Positions 43,234 to 57,537 of a DNA stretch of 64,000 nucleotides are shown here, in pieces. A program made the position numbers and the translations under genes. Each line of letters begins with the position of its first letter. Positions within the stretch are counted from its first letter, which is position 1. The notes beneath the pieces were generated by a model, which saw only the letters and a program-made list of their open reading frames with translations, searched no databases and was not told the origin of the DNA. This DNA is from Stomorhina lunata (Eukaryota; Arthropoda; Insecta; Diptera; Rhiniidae): contig OW121740.1 of the NCBI GenBank assembly GCA_933228675.1, positions 133,036,940 through 133,100,939 on the forward strand, given 5' to 3'.

Positions 43234-45054
43234 TATATGTATCAAGAGCATCCATCAACTGAATCAAAGCACTTCCTCTGTATAGGGTTCTGATGTTTTA
43301 GGTGGTGATCCTAAAATTATGGTTCTTTTTTAGGGGCGGCCGTTTTAATTCTTACTTTTTTCTTTTTCATAGTAAATATTTTTTTCTACGATGGGTTAAT
43401 AACCCGGAGAACTCGGATGGACGTTAACATAGTTACTAACTACGTTAACATCCGTTAAAGAAGGGAGCTAATATGTGGCCCGACTACTAGTTACTCAGGT
43501 GATACTACGAGGAGGTTAGTGTCTACAGTTGAGATGACGAGATAAGCCTGTGCTTACCTAGTTAAGACCACCCTGGACGGTTGCTTATTATACAACATTC
43601 CCTACATAACCCAAAATTAAGTCAAATAAGTTTTTGAAAACTTCATGAAAAGAAGTTTTTTCAGATTTTACAAAAAAACTTCTTTTAAAGTCCTGCATAT
43701 GATTTGTGAGTTTGACTAGTGTTTCATATGTTTGTATGTATGAGCATTTGCTTAGGAGGGATACACATACATATAGCATTCAGTATAATAGTGTCTGAAT
43801 GTTCAACTCATCTTAATTTATCAAAAGTTTTAAAAGGAAGTTACACTCTCTTTTTGTGCCATTTAACGCATTTGTTGCATTTAACTGTATTTGCGAGTTC
43901 CACTTTGCTCTTTTTGCCTTCAAATGCGAACAGATAGACAGACGAACGGACAGACAGAAAGAAATATAGACGGAGTAGTTTTTTCTGATGTTGCTTTTGT
44001 TTTCCTACCAAATGTTTTTATGTTCTTTGTGAACTTTTTTGAGATTCTTTTTATCTGTTTTTTTTCTGTGCGTTCTAAGTTTGGGACTATTTATTTTCGA
44101 GATAGTAAATGTTTGGAAACAATAGCATGAATGTACATTATTTAGTTGAGAGATAAATCGGTTAAGAATTTGTATTTTACAGGAAATGGAAATGATAAGG
44201 ATAATGTTAAAGTTATACAAAATTATCCAAAAGTTATTGCCATAAAAGTGCTTTAAATTTAACGGTATTTTGGATTAATGCTACTACGTTGTTTCGAGAT
44301 AATGGTAAATTCGGTTATTTAAGTAATGGTAAAACAATTATTGAAGATAACGATATATGCAGTTATATATATAACGGTATAAAAGTAATGGTATTATCTA
44401 TGCTCATAGTAGTTCATTTTATATTCGTTGTAGTCTTTCCTATATCCTTTTTCACTCCTTTGATATATTACAATTGCTGTTGTTGTTGTTTTCTACAACT
44501 TTAGCGTTTATTTCAATAAAAGTTCATTTCGTTTAAATGTTCTTTGTTGATATTTTAGTTTCTTGTTGTCATTATTGTTGCATGAGTATGAATTTTAAAT
44601 GACATTTAGCTGTAACAACTTAAGTCATAAATAAATTTGTCTGAAAGGATTGTGGGAGTTTCGTTTTGTTTTAAAAAAATATGTATATAAAAGACACACA
44701 ATAATTTTTCTCGCTTTTTGTTAAATATTTTCTAAAACTATAATTGTATGAACTTATTTATGTATACAAAACTGTTTAAAAGATTTTTCCGTTTTTGTTT
44801 TATGAGACGATAAATGGAGACAAATTTATGAAGATTTATTTCTTAAGTAATGTTAGGGATTATACTTTTCCGCCATCTCCAAAAAATAAAAAAAGAAAAG
44901 AAAAACAAAACAATGAATGCGACAATTAATTTGTAAAATTAATTATGATTTTTAAGTGAATAAACCAATTTTAAAAAGTTCTTTGAACTTTGGATGGTCA
45001 ACGATGGACAATTATTTATTCTGGGAACACAAAAAAAGTTTTATTTAAATTAAA
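43234..45054. other. No gene recognised
   Basis: Unassigned AT-rich sequence. An AGACAGACGAACGGACAGAC run lies near 43935. No exon-like frame. Confidence 0.35.
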
Positions 45055-47190
45055 TCTTTTCATTGAGAAATTTTTTCTATAGAAAAATTTTCATTAAGAA
45101 ATTTTTTCTATAGAAAAATTTTCATTAAGAAATTTTTTCTTTAGAAAAATTTTCATTAAGAAATTTTTTCTATAGAAAAATTTTCATTAAGAAATTTTTT
45201 CTATAGAAAAATTTTCATTAAGAAATTTTTTCTATAGAAAAATTTTTTAAGAAATTTTTTCTATAGAAAAATTTTCATTAAGAAATTTTTTCTATAGAAA
45301 AATTTTCATTAAGAAATTTTTTCTATAGAAAAATTTTCATTAAGAAATTTTTTCTAAATTTTCATTGAGAAATTTTTTCTATAGAAAAATTTTCATTGAG
45401 AAATTTTTATATAAAAAAATTTTCATTAAGAAATTTTTTCTATAGAAAAATTTTCGTTAAGAAATTTTTTCTATAGAAAAATTTTCATTAAAAAATTTTT
45501 TCTATAGAAAAATTTTCATTAAGAAATTTTTTCTATAGAAAAATTTACATTAAGAAATTTTTTCTATAGAAAAATTTTCATTAAGAAATTTTTTCTATAG
45601 AAAAATTTTCATTAAGAAATTTTTTCTATAGAAAAATTTTCACTAAGAAATTTTTTCTATAGAAAAATTTTCATTAATAAATTTTTTCTATAGAAAAATT
45701 TTCATTAAGAAATTTTTTCTATAGAAAAATTTTCATTAAGAAATTTTTTCTATAGAAAAATTTTCATTAAGAAATTTTTTCTATAGAAAAATTTTCATTA
45801 AGAAATTTTTTCTATAGAAAAATTTTCATTAAGAAATTTTTTGTATAGAAAAATTTTTATTAAGAAATTTTTTCTATAGAAAAATTTTCATTAGGAAATT
45901 TTTTCTATAGAAAAATTTTCATTAAGAAATTTTTTCTATAGAAAAATTTTCATTAAGAAATTTTTTCTATAGAAAAATTTTCATTGAGAAATTTTTTCTA
46001 TAGAAAAATTTTCATTAAGAAATTTTTTCTATAGAAAAATTTTCATTAAGAAATTTTTTCTATAGAAAAATTTTCATTAAGAAATTTTTTCTATAGAAAA
46101 ATTTTCATTAAGAAATTTTTTCTATAGAAAAATTTTCGTTAAAAAATTTTTTCTATAGAAAAATTTTCGTTAAAAAATTTTTTCTATAGAAAAATTTTCG
46201 TTAAAAAATTTTTTCTATAGAAAAATTTTCGTTAAAAAATTTTTTCTATAGAAAAATATTCGTTAAAAAATTTTTTCTATAGAAAAATTTTCGTTAAAAA
46301 ATTTTTTCTATAGAAAAATTTTCGTTAAAAAATTTTTTCTATAGAAAAATTTTCCTTAAAAAATTTTTTCTATAGAAAAATTTTCCTTAAAAAATTTTTT
46401 CTATAGAAAAATTTTCGTTAAAAAATTTTTTCTATAGAAAAATTTTCGTTAAAAAATTTATTCTATAGAAAAATTTTCGTTAAAAAATTTTTTCTATAGA
46501 AAAATTTTCGTTAAAAAATTTTTTCTATAGAAAAATTTTCGTTAAAAAATTTTTTCTATTTTTTCTAAAGAAAAATTTTCGTTAAAAAATTTTTTCTATA
46601 GAAAAATTTTCATTAAAAAATTTTTTCTATAGAAAGATTTTCATTAAAAAATTTTTTCTATAGAAAAATTTTCGTTAAAAAATTTTTTCTATAGAAAAAT
46701 TTCCGTTAAAAAATTTTTTCTATAGAAAAATTTCCGTTAAAAAATTTTTCTATGGAAAAATTTCCGTTAAAAAATTTTTCTATAGAAAAATTTTCATTAA
46801 GAATTTTTTGCTATAGAAAAATTTTCATTTAAAAATTTTTTGGATAGAAAAACTTTTATTATAAAATTTTTTTGATAGAAAAATATTCATAATAAAATTT
46901 TTTCTTAAGAAAAATTTTCATTTTAAATTTTTTCTATCGAAAAATATTCATTGTAAAATTTTTTCCATAGACAAATTTTCATTAAAAAATTTCTTCTATA
47001 GGACAATTTTCATTGAAAAATTTATTTATAGGATTATTTACATTGAAAAATTTTCTGTAGAAAATTTCTCGTTAAAGTTTTTTCTTCTATAAAAAAATTT
47101 AATTATAAAATTGTTTCTATAGAAAAATTTTCATTACAAAATATTTTTTACAAAAATTTTCTTTATAAAGGTTTTTTTGAAAGAAACATT
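45055..47190. repeat. 31-bp tandem array 1
   Basis: About 65 copies of a 31-bp unit containing the palindrome TTTTTCTATAGAAAAA and the linker TTTCATTAAGAAA. From about 46130 to 46740 the linker switches to TTTCGTTAAAAAA, a separate homogenised block. Units decay towards the right end. The family recurs inverted at 53161-54990. Confidence 0.95.
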
Positions 47191-48355
47191 TTCATTTTTA
47201 AATTTATTAAATTTTTTCTTATGTTGGATTGTTATTTGTATGCTGCTCTTTCATATGCACTTCAAACTCAAACCATTGTGTGCTCTATTAAAATGTACTT
47301 AGAAAAGTATTAGAAAATTTACAGACTATACAAACTTTCTTTACTTAGAATCAAATAACATTTTAAAATCAACAATAACAGGAATATAACTAAAACAAAT
47401 TACAAACACTTTAAATATAAAAAGGAATAAATGAATTTATGCGTAGTAATAGATAGCCTCCAAATATGTTAACTAAACACAAAATATAATAGGTAACATC
47501 AATTTAATACTTTAAAGAAGAAATCGTATAAAAATTCAAGCAAATCAACATTTTTTATGTTTTCAATTTTTAATTTTAAGTCCACATAAATTTGTGGCAA
47601 CCTAATTATCATCAACTACATCACGTACTTACTCTATGCAAATTGAAACTTGTTTGCATTTGTATCTACTGAATTAATGTAAACTAGAAAATTTACTTGG
47701 CTTCCAAGTATCTGGGAGTATGCAGGAGAAACCAGCAACAAAACTTTTCTACTAAATGTAAAATTAATGTAAAAACTTTATCGTTGTTGTATGTAGGATA
47801 AACGCATATAAACTGTTACGGAAGATGTAGATTTCCGGAAGCTTTTCAGGGTTTAAGCTTCTTAAATTGCCACCACTAATATATTAGTATTTCGAATGTG
47901 ACTTTGGATTAGAAACTTGTTAGTTAATAAAAAACATAAGATGAATGTTAAACAGGACAATAGGTCCTGCAATTTAATCAACTAAATTGATTTTTGCTTT
48001 TGCTAAAGTTTATTAATTATGTAAGTTCAACATTTTGTACCCAAACTAAGATTTTGATTAATTTTTTATCTTCTAATTGTTAGAGGGTTTTCAAACCTTT
48101 TAAGAAGACAAATAAATATAATAATATAATTTTCATTGAGTTTATTTTGCTTACGATTTTACTTATTCAATGTATATATTAAAGTTATGATTGTAAATTT
48201 ATATTAAGATACATTTGTAATTTTTAATAGTTGTAACTTTAGCATGTTGCTTCTGAATACTTTTTCCCATAGGATCTACTGGCGTTATGTTACCTCAAGA
48301 AGTAAAAGGAACATATAAATATAGTTTAGGAAAACTAAGATATAGACTAAGGCAA
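47191..48355. other. No feature recognised
   Basis: AT-rich single-copy-looking spacer between the 31-bp and 12-bp arrays. No exon-like frame. Confidence 0.35.
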
Positions 48356-49013
48356 AGACAAAGATTAAGACGTAGACTAAGACATAGACTAAGACATAGA
48401 CTTAGACATAGACTAAGACATAGACTAAGACATAGACTAAGACATAGACTAAGACATAGACTAAGACATAGACTAAGACATAGACTAAGACATAGACTAA
48501 GACATAGACTAAGACATAGACTAAGACATAGACTAAGACATAGACTAAGACATAGACTAAGACATAGACTAAGACATAGACTAAGACATAGACTAAGACA
48601 TAGACTAAGACATAGACTAAGACATAGACTAAGACATAGACTAAGACATAGACTAAGACATAGACTAAGACATAGACTAAGACATAGACTAAGACATAGA
48701 CTAAGACATAGACTAAGACATAGACTAAGACATAGACTAAGACATAGATTAAGACATAGACTAAGACATAGACTAAGACATAGACTAAGACATAGACTAA
48801 GACATAGAGTAAGACATAGACTAAGACATAGACTTAGACATAGACTAAGACATAGACTAAAACATAGACTAAGACATAGACTAAGACATAGACTAAGACA
48901 TAGACTAAGATATAGACTAAGACATAGACTAAGACATAGACTAAGACATAGACTAAAACATAGACTAAGACATAGAATAAGACATAGAATAAGACATAGA
49001 CTAAGCCATTGAC
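48356..49013. repeat. 12-bp tandem array, part 1
   Basis: About 55 copies of ACATAGACTAAG. Only one plus-strand frame is stop-free and reads Arg-His-Arg-Leu over and over. The other two hit TAA or TAG in every unit. The length of the open frame is a by-product of the 12-bp period. Confidence 0.95.
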
Positions 49014-50090
49014 GTATACTAAGAAAAAGACTAAGATATGGTTGAAAACATATAATTAGATTGTGTTGATTTAATTCTCTATTATACCTTTTGCTATAAG
49101 TAAGCTTTTTCCTAAATTTTCGAAAAATCTTAATATCTAAATCAGTGCCACCTTTTTAACCTTTACTGTACATGACCGAACTTTTCTAACTTGTTTCCTT
49201 CACAGTGACTGTTAGTGTTGTCTTGTCTTTAGTCTCTATAACTTAGTAACTAAAGATGATAAAGAAGAAGGCATAACGGAAAACTCAATTGAAAAGTTTC
49301 TTGTTCATTTCCGTTATTATGTTACTACATCACAGACATAAACACTTACACAAAAACAACTTCATGCTGTTGCTCGAACAACAACAACAAAAACAACAAA
49401 GTAATAAAAACAAACATAATAACAACCACAACCACTTGTGGGTGGTGGCATTAAGGAAATGGTTCCAAGCCAACATTTGTTTAAGTTACATTCATTATAA
49501 TAAACTTAATTTTATTTTAAACGTTTCTACTTTTTCTTCGCAAATTCTCTTTCTTTTACTTTCTTCATTATATTATTGTTGTAATAATTTCCTATAAAAT
49601 CTTTTTCACTTATAATTCAATATTAATCGTATAAAAGCAATTAATCTATTTATGAAAGCATTTCTAATTTATTGGGGTTTTTATTGATGACTATTTCCTT
49701 TTTGCTGTCTTTTGTGTTGAGTTTTTTTTGTGTGTGTGTAAGATTCAGTTAGATTTTTGCCAATAACTTTAAATTATTAGAATCCTTTGTGTAAGATTTT
49801 CTATTATCTGTGTACGTAGATGGAAATCCATTTAGTTTTGGTTCATTTGGTCAGTCTTATGTGGAGGTAAAGATAGATTTGCTTTTCATTCTCCATTAAC
49901 GTTTGTTTGCGTTTATTTCATTTTTACCTGACATCAACAAATCCATAAATGACAGTTTCATCCAATATATTCACAGAAACTAATGTGACTACAATACACA
50001 TAGTAAATTTTGAGAAGTTAAGTGAAAGCAAAATGTTGTGAATAGATTATTTTGGTGTAAGAAGGGGAAAGTTTCCAAACACTGACTAAG
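49014..50090. other. Spacer between the two 12-bp arrays
   Basis: Non-repetitive sequence with a CAACAACAAAAACAACAA stretch near 49380. No supported gene. Confidence 0.4.
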
Positions 50091-51757
50091 ACATAGCCTA
50101 AAAACTAAAACATAGACTAAGGTAAATAGTTAGGCAAATACTAGAGCTTTAAATAATATAAAAGCTTTGAAGAACACTAATGCACAGACTAAGGTATATA
50201 TTAAGATATAGACTGCGATATACTTAGACATAGACTAAGGTATAGACTAAGACATAGATGAAGACATAAACTAAGACATAGACTAAGACATAGACTAAGA
50301 CATAGACTAAGACATAGACTAAGACATAGACTAAGACATAGACTAAGACATAGAATAAGACATAGACTAAGACATAGACTAAGACATAGACTAAGGCATA
50401 GACTAAGACATAGACTAAAACATAGACTAAGACATAGAATAAGACATATACTAAGACATAGACATAGACATAGACATAGACATAGACTTAGACTTAGACT
50501 TAGACTTAGACATAGACATAGACTAAGACATAGACTAAGACATAGACTAAGACATAGAATAAGACATAGGCTAAGTCATAGACTAAGACATAGTCTGAGA
50601 CATAGACTAAGGCATAGGCTAAAACATAGACTAAGATATAGACTAAGACATAGACTAAGACATAGACTAAGACATAGACTAAGACATAGACTAAGACATA
50701 CACTAAGACATAGACTAAGACATAGACTAAGACATAGACTAAGACATAGACTAAGACATAGACTAAGACATAGACTAAGACATAGACTAAGACATAGACT
50801 AAGACATAGACTAAGACATAGACTAAGACATAGACTAAGACATAGACTAAGACATAGACTAAGACATAGACTAAGACATAGACTAAGACATAGACTAAGA
50901 CATAGACTAAGACATAGACTAAGACATAGACTAAGACATAGACTAAGACATAGACTAAGACATAGACTAATACATAGACTAAGACATAGACTAAGACATA
51001 GACTAAGACATAGACTAAGACATAGACTAAGACATAGACTAAGACATAGACTAAGACATAGACTAAGACATAGAATAAGACATAGACTAAGACATAGACT
51101 AAGACATAGACTAAGACATAGACTAAGACATAGACTAAGACATAGACTAAGACATAGACTAAGACATAGACTAAGACATAGACTAAGACATAGACTAAGA
51201 CATAGACTAAGACATAGACTAAGACATAGACTAAGACATAGACTAAGACATAGACTAAGACATAGACTAAGACATAGACTAAGACATAGACTAAGACATA
51301 GACTAAGACATAGACTAAGACATAGACTAAGACATAGACTAAGACATAGACTAAGACATAGACTAAGACATAGACTAAGACATAGACTAAGACATAGACT
51401 AAGACATAGACTAAGACATAGACTAAGACATAGACTAAGACATAGACTAAGACATAGACTAAGACATAGACTAAGACATAGACTAAGACATAGACTAAGA
51501 CATAGACTAAGACATAGACTAAGACATAGACTAAGACATAGACTAAGACATAGACTAAGACATAGACTAAGACATAGACTAAGACATAGACTAAGACATA
51601 GACTAAGACATAGACTAAGACATAGACTAAGACATAGACTAAGACATAGACTAAGACATAGACTAAGACATAGACTAAGACATAGACTAAGACATAGACT
51701 AAGACATAGACTAAGACATAGACTAAGACATAGACTAAGACATAGACTAAGACAGAG
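50091..51757. repeat. 12-bp tandem array, part 2
   Basis: About 135 copies of the same ACATAGACTAAG unit. It is degenerate at the left (50091-50700, with GACATA and GACTTA 6-bp variants at 50460-50520) and almost perfect from 50700 to 51750, which points to recent expansion of the right part. Confidence 0.95.
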
Positions 51758-53160
51758 ACTATAAAAAGATCACTCTTGATCTTGTAAGGAGAGTATCAAA
51801 GGTTGCGATTGACTAATATGTATCTTAATTGGGTAATAGGGGTTTACTGCTGAGGTCTGGAAAATCGATTGTCAACATTGTAGAAATATTGCTCAGAATA
51901 AGAGAAGTAATAATTTTCTATTTTCTTCTGTGAATCTTTTTTAAACCAAAGGCCTTGACGTACTACGAATACGAATACACATATGCTAATTTTTTCTGTT
52001 GTAACAATATAATGAAAATTATGTTATTGTTCTGTCTAAAATTTCATACTGTGCGTATGAGTGATTATGATTATTTGGTATAGAAATATTATTACTTATA
52101 CGCACTTTTTCATACATGAGTTCAATTTCATATGAATTTTTTAAAACATTTACTTCCAACTTTTCTTTCCGGCATACTTCTCCTATCAGAATTCAGTGTT
52201 TTCTTGGCATGACAACTATTGTTAGACTTTAAACTCTCACAAACAAAGAGTGCAGCTGCATGACTTTATAAATGTTCGTTTTTATTATTATTTTCCCAGC
52301 AAAACACAATGTATTTGTGCCCTGACCAGAGTGACCAACAATGAATATGCCTTATCATCATTAAGATGATGTTGGTGATGATCATGATGATAATACTGTT
52401 AACACAACTTATGCAGCCAACAAAGACTAACTAACTCAAGCAGCAGTCAACTGGCATTATTTTCATATTTTCCATTTTTTTTTCGCCAGAATCTTAAATA
52501 AATTTAACGTTAAGAAAATAATACGCTACTAGAAGAAGACAATTTTTAACACAAATATACAATGACATCAAGTCTTAACCAAAAAATACTATTTCGTAAT
52601 ATAATATTGCAATAAAATAAAGAAGTATTAAAACTTAAGGAAAAACGAAATGTTGCAAAAAGACAGAGCATTAGCAGACCGAAGGATGAAAGGAAACAAA
52701 TCCAACTGCTGCAAATGTTGAGTTCGGTTTATTTGCTACGTTAGATAAATTGGCTGATGCGGATTTCAGAGCTCTGTGGTCGTTTTTTGTCTTTGTTTTT
52801 AGTATTTTAAGGATTTGTTTCTTATAATATTTTGCTTTCTGTTATTTTTGTTGTATGAAACTTTTAGTAGATCATAATTTGTTAAAGTCGTCTTGACAGC
52901 AGGAGGTTAATAATATTTAGCTGACTAGAGTTAAGTTGAGAGTTCACTTGTTGTTTTTCTGGGCTCGGTTTGTTAGCTGATACTTTTTTAGTCAATTTAC
53001 TACTGGCAATTTGATTATGAGGCAACTAAAGAAATATTAAGTTAATAAAGGTGGCCTTTATAAGTTGAATAGATTTTTGGAAGTTTTAATAAAGGCTTTA
53101 ATTAGGATTTTCAAAAGAAAAAGAAAAAGAAAAAGAAGAAAAAAAACATAATTGAATTTA
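51758..53160. other. No feature recognised
   Basis: AT-rich spacer. A short ATGATG-rich run lies near 52350-52400. No exon-like frame. Confidence 0.35.
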
Positions 53161-54990
53161 ATGTTTTTCTATAAAAAAAATTTAAATTAAAAAAATTTTT
53201 TAACGAAAATTTTCCTACAGAAAAAATTTTTCTATAGAAAACATTTTTAACGAAAAATTTTTTTTCTAAAGAAAAAATTTTTTAACGAATATTTTTCTAA
53301 AGAAAAAATTTTTTAACGGAAATTTTTCTATAGAAAAAATTTTTTAACGAAAATTTTTCTACAGAAAAAATTTTTTAACGAAAATTTTTCTATAGAAAAA
53401 TGTTTTTAACGAAAATTTTTCTATAGAAAAATGTTTTTAATGAAAATTTTTCTATAGAAAAATGTTTTTAACGAAAATTTTTCTATAGAAAAATGTTTTT
53501 AATGAAAATTTTTCTATAGAAAAATGTTTTTAACGAAAATTTTTCTATAGAAAAATGTTTTTAACGAAAATTTTTCTATAGAAAAATGTTTTTAACGAAA
53601 ATTTTTCTATAGAAAAATGTTTTTAACGAAAATTTTTCTATAGAAAAATGTTTTTAACGAAAATTTTTCTATAGAAAAATGTTTTTAACGAAAATTTTTC
53701 TATAGAAAAAATTTTGTAACGAAAATTTTTGTATAGAAAAAAATTTTTAACGAAATACTTTCTATAGAAAAAATTTTTTAACGAAATGTTTTCTATAGAA
53801 AAAATTGTTTTAACGAAATTTTTTCTACAGAAAAAAATTTTTAACGAAATTTTTCTTACAGAAAAAATTTTTTAACGAAATTTCTTCTATGGAAAAATTT
53901 TTTTAACGTATTTTTTTCTATAGAAAAAGTTTTTTAACGAAATTTTTCCTATAGAAAAAATTTTTTAACGAAATTTTTCCTATAGAAAAAATTTTTTTAA
54001 CTAAATTTTTTCTATAGGAAAAATTTTTTAACTAAATTTTTTTTATAGAAAAAATTTTTTAACGAAATTTTTTCTATAGAAAAAATTTTTTAACTAAATT
54101 TTTTCTATAGAAAAAATTTAGTTAAAAATTTTTTTCTGTAGAAAAAATTTCGTTAAAACAATTTTTTCTATAGAAAACATTTCGTTAAAAAATTTTTTCT
54201 ATAGAAAGTATTTCGTTAAAAAATTTTTTCTATAGAAAAATTTTTTAACTAAATTTTTTTTATAGAAAAAATTTTTTAACGGAATTTTTTCTATAGAAAA
54301 AATTTTTTAACGAAATTTTTTCTATAAAAAAAATTTTTTAACGAATTTTTAAACGCAAAATTTTAATAACTAAAATTTTTGTAAAGAAAAAATTTTGATA
54401 ACAAAAATTTGTCTATATAATAAATTTTGATAACGAAATTTTTCTATAGAAAAAATTTTTTAACGAAAATTTTTCCATAGATAAAATTTTTTTACGAAAA
54501 ATAGAAACATTTTTTTAAACGAAAATTTTTGTATAGGATAAAATTTTTTAAATGATAATTTTTCTATAGAAATATTTTTTATGAAAAAAATTTTTTTAAA
54601 CGAAAATTTTCTGTAAAAAAGCTTTCTATAGAAAAATTTTTAGACCAACATTTTTAAATTATCTTTGTAGAAAAATTTTCATTACAAAATTTTCTCTATA
54701 ACGAAAATTTTTGCATAGAATGAATTTTGATAGCAAAATAGAAAAATTTTCTTTATAAAATTTTTTCTATAGAAAAATTATCCTTATAAAATGTTTTCTA
54801 TAGGAAAATTTTCTTTACTAAAATTTTTCTATAAAAATTTTTTCTGTGGAAAATTGTTTTTATACAATTATTTCTATAGAAAAATTTTAATGAAAAAAAA
54901 ATTCAATAGAAAAAATTTTGATTTCTGTATAAAAAATTTTATAATGAAAATTTTTCTATAGAAAAAGTAATTTTCTGAAAAGTTTCTAGA
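53161..54990. repeat. 31-bp tandem array 2, inverted relative to array 1
   Basis: Unit of 30-31 bp with the same TTTTTCTATAGAAAAA core but the linker TTTTAACGAAA, the complement of array 1's TTTCGTTAAAA. Within 54105-54235 several units flip back to the array 1 orientation (TTTCGTTAAAAA). Both ends are decayed. Confidence 0.93.
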
Positions 54991-56864
54991 AATAGTGATA
55001 AATTTATTTCATAGATATTTTTTGCTTTAAGATTTTTTTTTGTTAATTTATTTAAGAAAAATCTAAAAGTCATGTAAAATATTAAAACCCAAATCTTGGT
55101 CTTATTTTGCTTCACACACTTTTGTATGATATCTTCAATTATTTGTACGAATTAAGTTCCTCTGTGTATATTTTTTTGTGGTAATTTATTGCAAACGTCA
55201 TGTCGTAAATTTAGTTTTGGAAACGCTTTTTTGAAGCCAAACAGGATCTCTCACACATATTTTTTCATACAAATCTATGTATATATGTATGTATTTGTGT
55301 GTGTAGTTACATGTGATGTAAGGACGGTTTACATTTGTACGAATAAGTACTAGAGTCAGAGAGTAAAAAGGAAATTACAAATCGTTTTTATTTAGTAACA
55401 TTTTCAACCATTTATTTATATGTCTCTTGATAATATTAATGATTTTAATATATGTACAATAGTTGTAAAAAGGGAACTAAATAAAATTTAACAAATTTAG
55501 ATTTTGTATTAAAAGAAATGATTTTATTTCTTTTAAGCTTTTTGGTGACATTCAAATTTAAATTGTTAGTTTAAAATTTATATAACAATGTTAATAAAAT
55601 TTTTCTAATGTCTTGTTTTAATTGTTTTATATGCTTGAAAAACTTTTATTTTTTTAATTATTTTAATTTTATTTGAACAAGTTCTTGCTCTCTCAAAGCT
55701 TAAAGTATGTTTGTAGTCTTAACTATGTAGAACTAACATCAATGTCATATAATGTCCTGCATTTGCATTAACTTTTATATCCTTCTCCATAACTTTTGTA
55801 ACTGAATGACTGAGAGGGTATCTACTGCAAAAGTTTCTGAAAGAGTGTGTAAGTGTTTATCATGTTTATATAGTGGATCTTTAAAGTTTTCAATTACACA
55901 ATAGATACTCTTCAGTTTTTGCAAAAGCTTTTCTCATTCATTCATCTACATACATACTTATGTAAACATTGAATTTCTATGCATACACATACATTTATGT
56001 AAAGTATGTGTGTATTTACATATCTATGTATGATTCTATGCATGTATAATGACAATGAGTTTTGTACGTAAATACATGAATGCATATGAATCTATGAACA
56101 TCAGCTTTGCTTACATATTACTAACATCAAAGTAAACATTATAAATTTGAGAAGATAGTAAATAAACTTGAGCATAATAATATTTCTACGTTTGTATACA
56201 TATATGTACATATGTATGCATGTATGTGTGTATTGGTCTATTTGAATCCTGCGTATCCTTGTATTTGTAGGCAACCAATCTAAAAACATTTATCTTTGCA
56301 TACATGCTCATACTTACACGTTCTAGTGAATAAACAAACTTCAAAACAAACAATCAGAAAAATATAAATACACATTTAAGAGAGTTATTTTCCTTTAGAA
56401 TTTATAACGAAAGTTCTTTAGCAAAGGATCATAATAAATACACATACTAACACATACCCAGTAATGATCAGAAACACACGGAAAATTCTAAGACTTAAGA
56501 AACGCCTACAAAAAAATCTAATGGGGTCAAAATGCACTATCTTAGTGGCTTAGTTTGCATCACCACTACGTGATATAATAACGTATTAAAAGCGCTTGTC
56601 AAAAACCTGCTATATAAGATGAGCTATTCTCTATTGAAGCTACACTTTTTTGTCGACTTATGGCGCTCACCGTTAACAAACAAGAAATTAGGACTAAAGA
56701 CACCGCACAGTGGTTTGAAATAAAAATGTGGTAATAAATATTTATCTTCTAAACCAAGAGGGCCCAAGCCCTATGCGCTTGGTACTTATTTGTTTTTGTA
56801 AAAGCGCTAAGCTATCATCAATGAAGATTTTGCTTTTGTTTAGAATATGATATTGTTATACCCT
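54991..56864. other. No gene recognised
   Basis: AT-rich sequence with many ACATACATATGTATGT-type words (55270-56260). No exon-like frame or recognisable element. Confidence 0.35.
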
Positions 56865-57282
56865 TCACTACTATAGGTTAAAAGGGTATTGTGTTTGTGC
56901 TGATGTATGTTACTCAAAGAAATATTTGTCTTAGACCTACCTTTTAGTATACCAATAGACTTAGAATCACTTTCTGTCGATTTAGCGATGTCAGTTTGTC
57001 TGTCCGTCTGGATGGACCCCCATGTCAAATCATCTACAGGTCGCAATTCTGAAGATAATTTGATGAAATTTGGATCAGATATTATTTATGGTACCTCCCA
57101 TTGGTCCACTTCCCGGAATGGATATTATGTCCACAAAAATCATGAAATGAGAAAATGTTTCTATGAAGGCAAAATTTAGCAAATATTTGTCTTTATACAA
57201 AAAAAAGAGCATCTTTGACCTTAGTGGTGAAGGGTATCGTATAGTTGGGCTTGACCGACTATAGCACTTTTTACTTGTTTTT
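56865..57282 (+). repeat. Dispersed repeat D1, copy e (most complete)
   Basis: A 418-bp unit. The left end TACCCTTCACTACTATAGG and the near-right CTTAGTGGTGAAGGGTA form an inverted pair. The right terminus reads GACCGACTATAGCACTTTTT then ACTTG. Central words shared with other copies include CTTTTAGTATACCAATAG and GGACCCCCATGTC. Non-coding. An end of this kind (CAAGTAAAAAGTGCTATA) is, from memory, widespread in higher flies, but I cannot name the family. Confidence 0.75.
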
Positions 57283-57537
57283 TTTGTCGTTTTTTTTCTT
57301 TGTATGTTTTAGTTTTAACAACAAAAACTATTTAATACAAATTTGTGTTTTTTAAATGTATTGGAGTTTGCTCTTCCATAAGAAACTTTTGGGCGCCCCT
57401 GTTCTTAACTCTAAATCTGATTGCATTAGTACGTATGAGAAAGTTGTTAGAAAGTACCCAAGCTATTTTCATTTTGGATTTATGGTTACCCTGTATTTTT
57501 ACAGGGTTAATTATTGAGTGTCAAACTAGACCACCTC

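Noticed and set aside
48287..49012. 241-residue Arg-His-Arg-Leu repeat protein
   Set aside because: The 12-bp array leaves one frame open automatically. The ATG lies just upstream by chance, and the equivalent 1.6-kb array has no matching gene structure.
49289..49597. Gln/Asn/His-rich 102-residue frame
   Set aside because: CAA-rich simple sequence with no gene context.
50506..50703. Minus-strand Leu-Val-Tyr-Val repeat frame
   Set aside because: Same 12-bp array read on the other strand.
45055..54990. CRISPR-like arrays (31-bp repeats)
   Set aside because: Units are directly adjacent with no unique spacers, in a eukaryotic genome with intron-containing genes.
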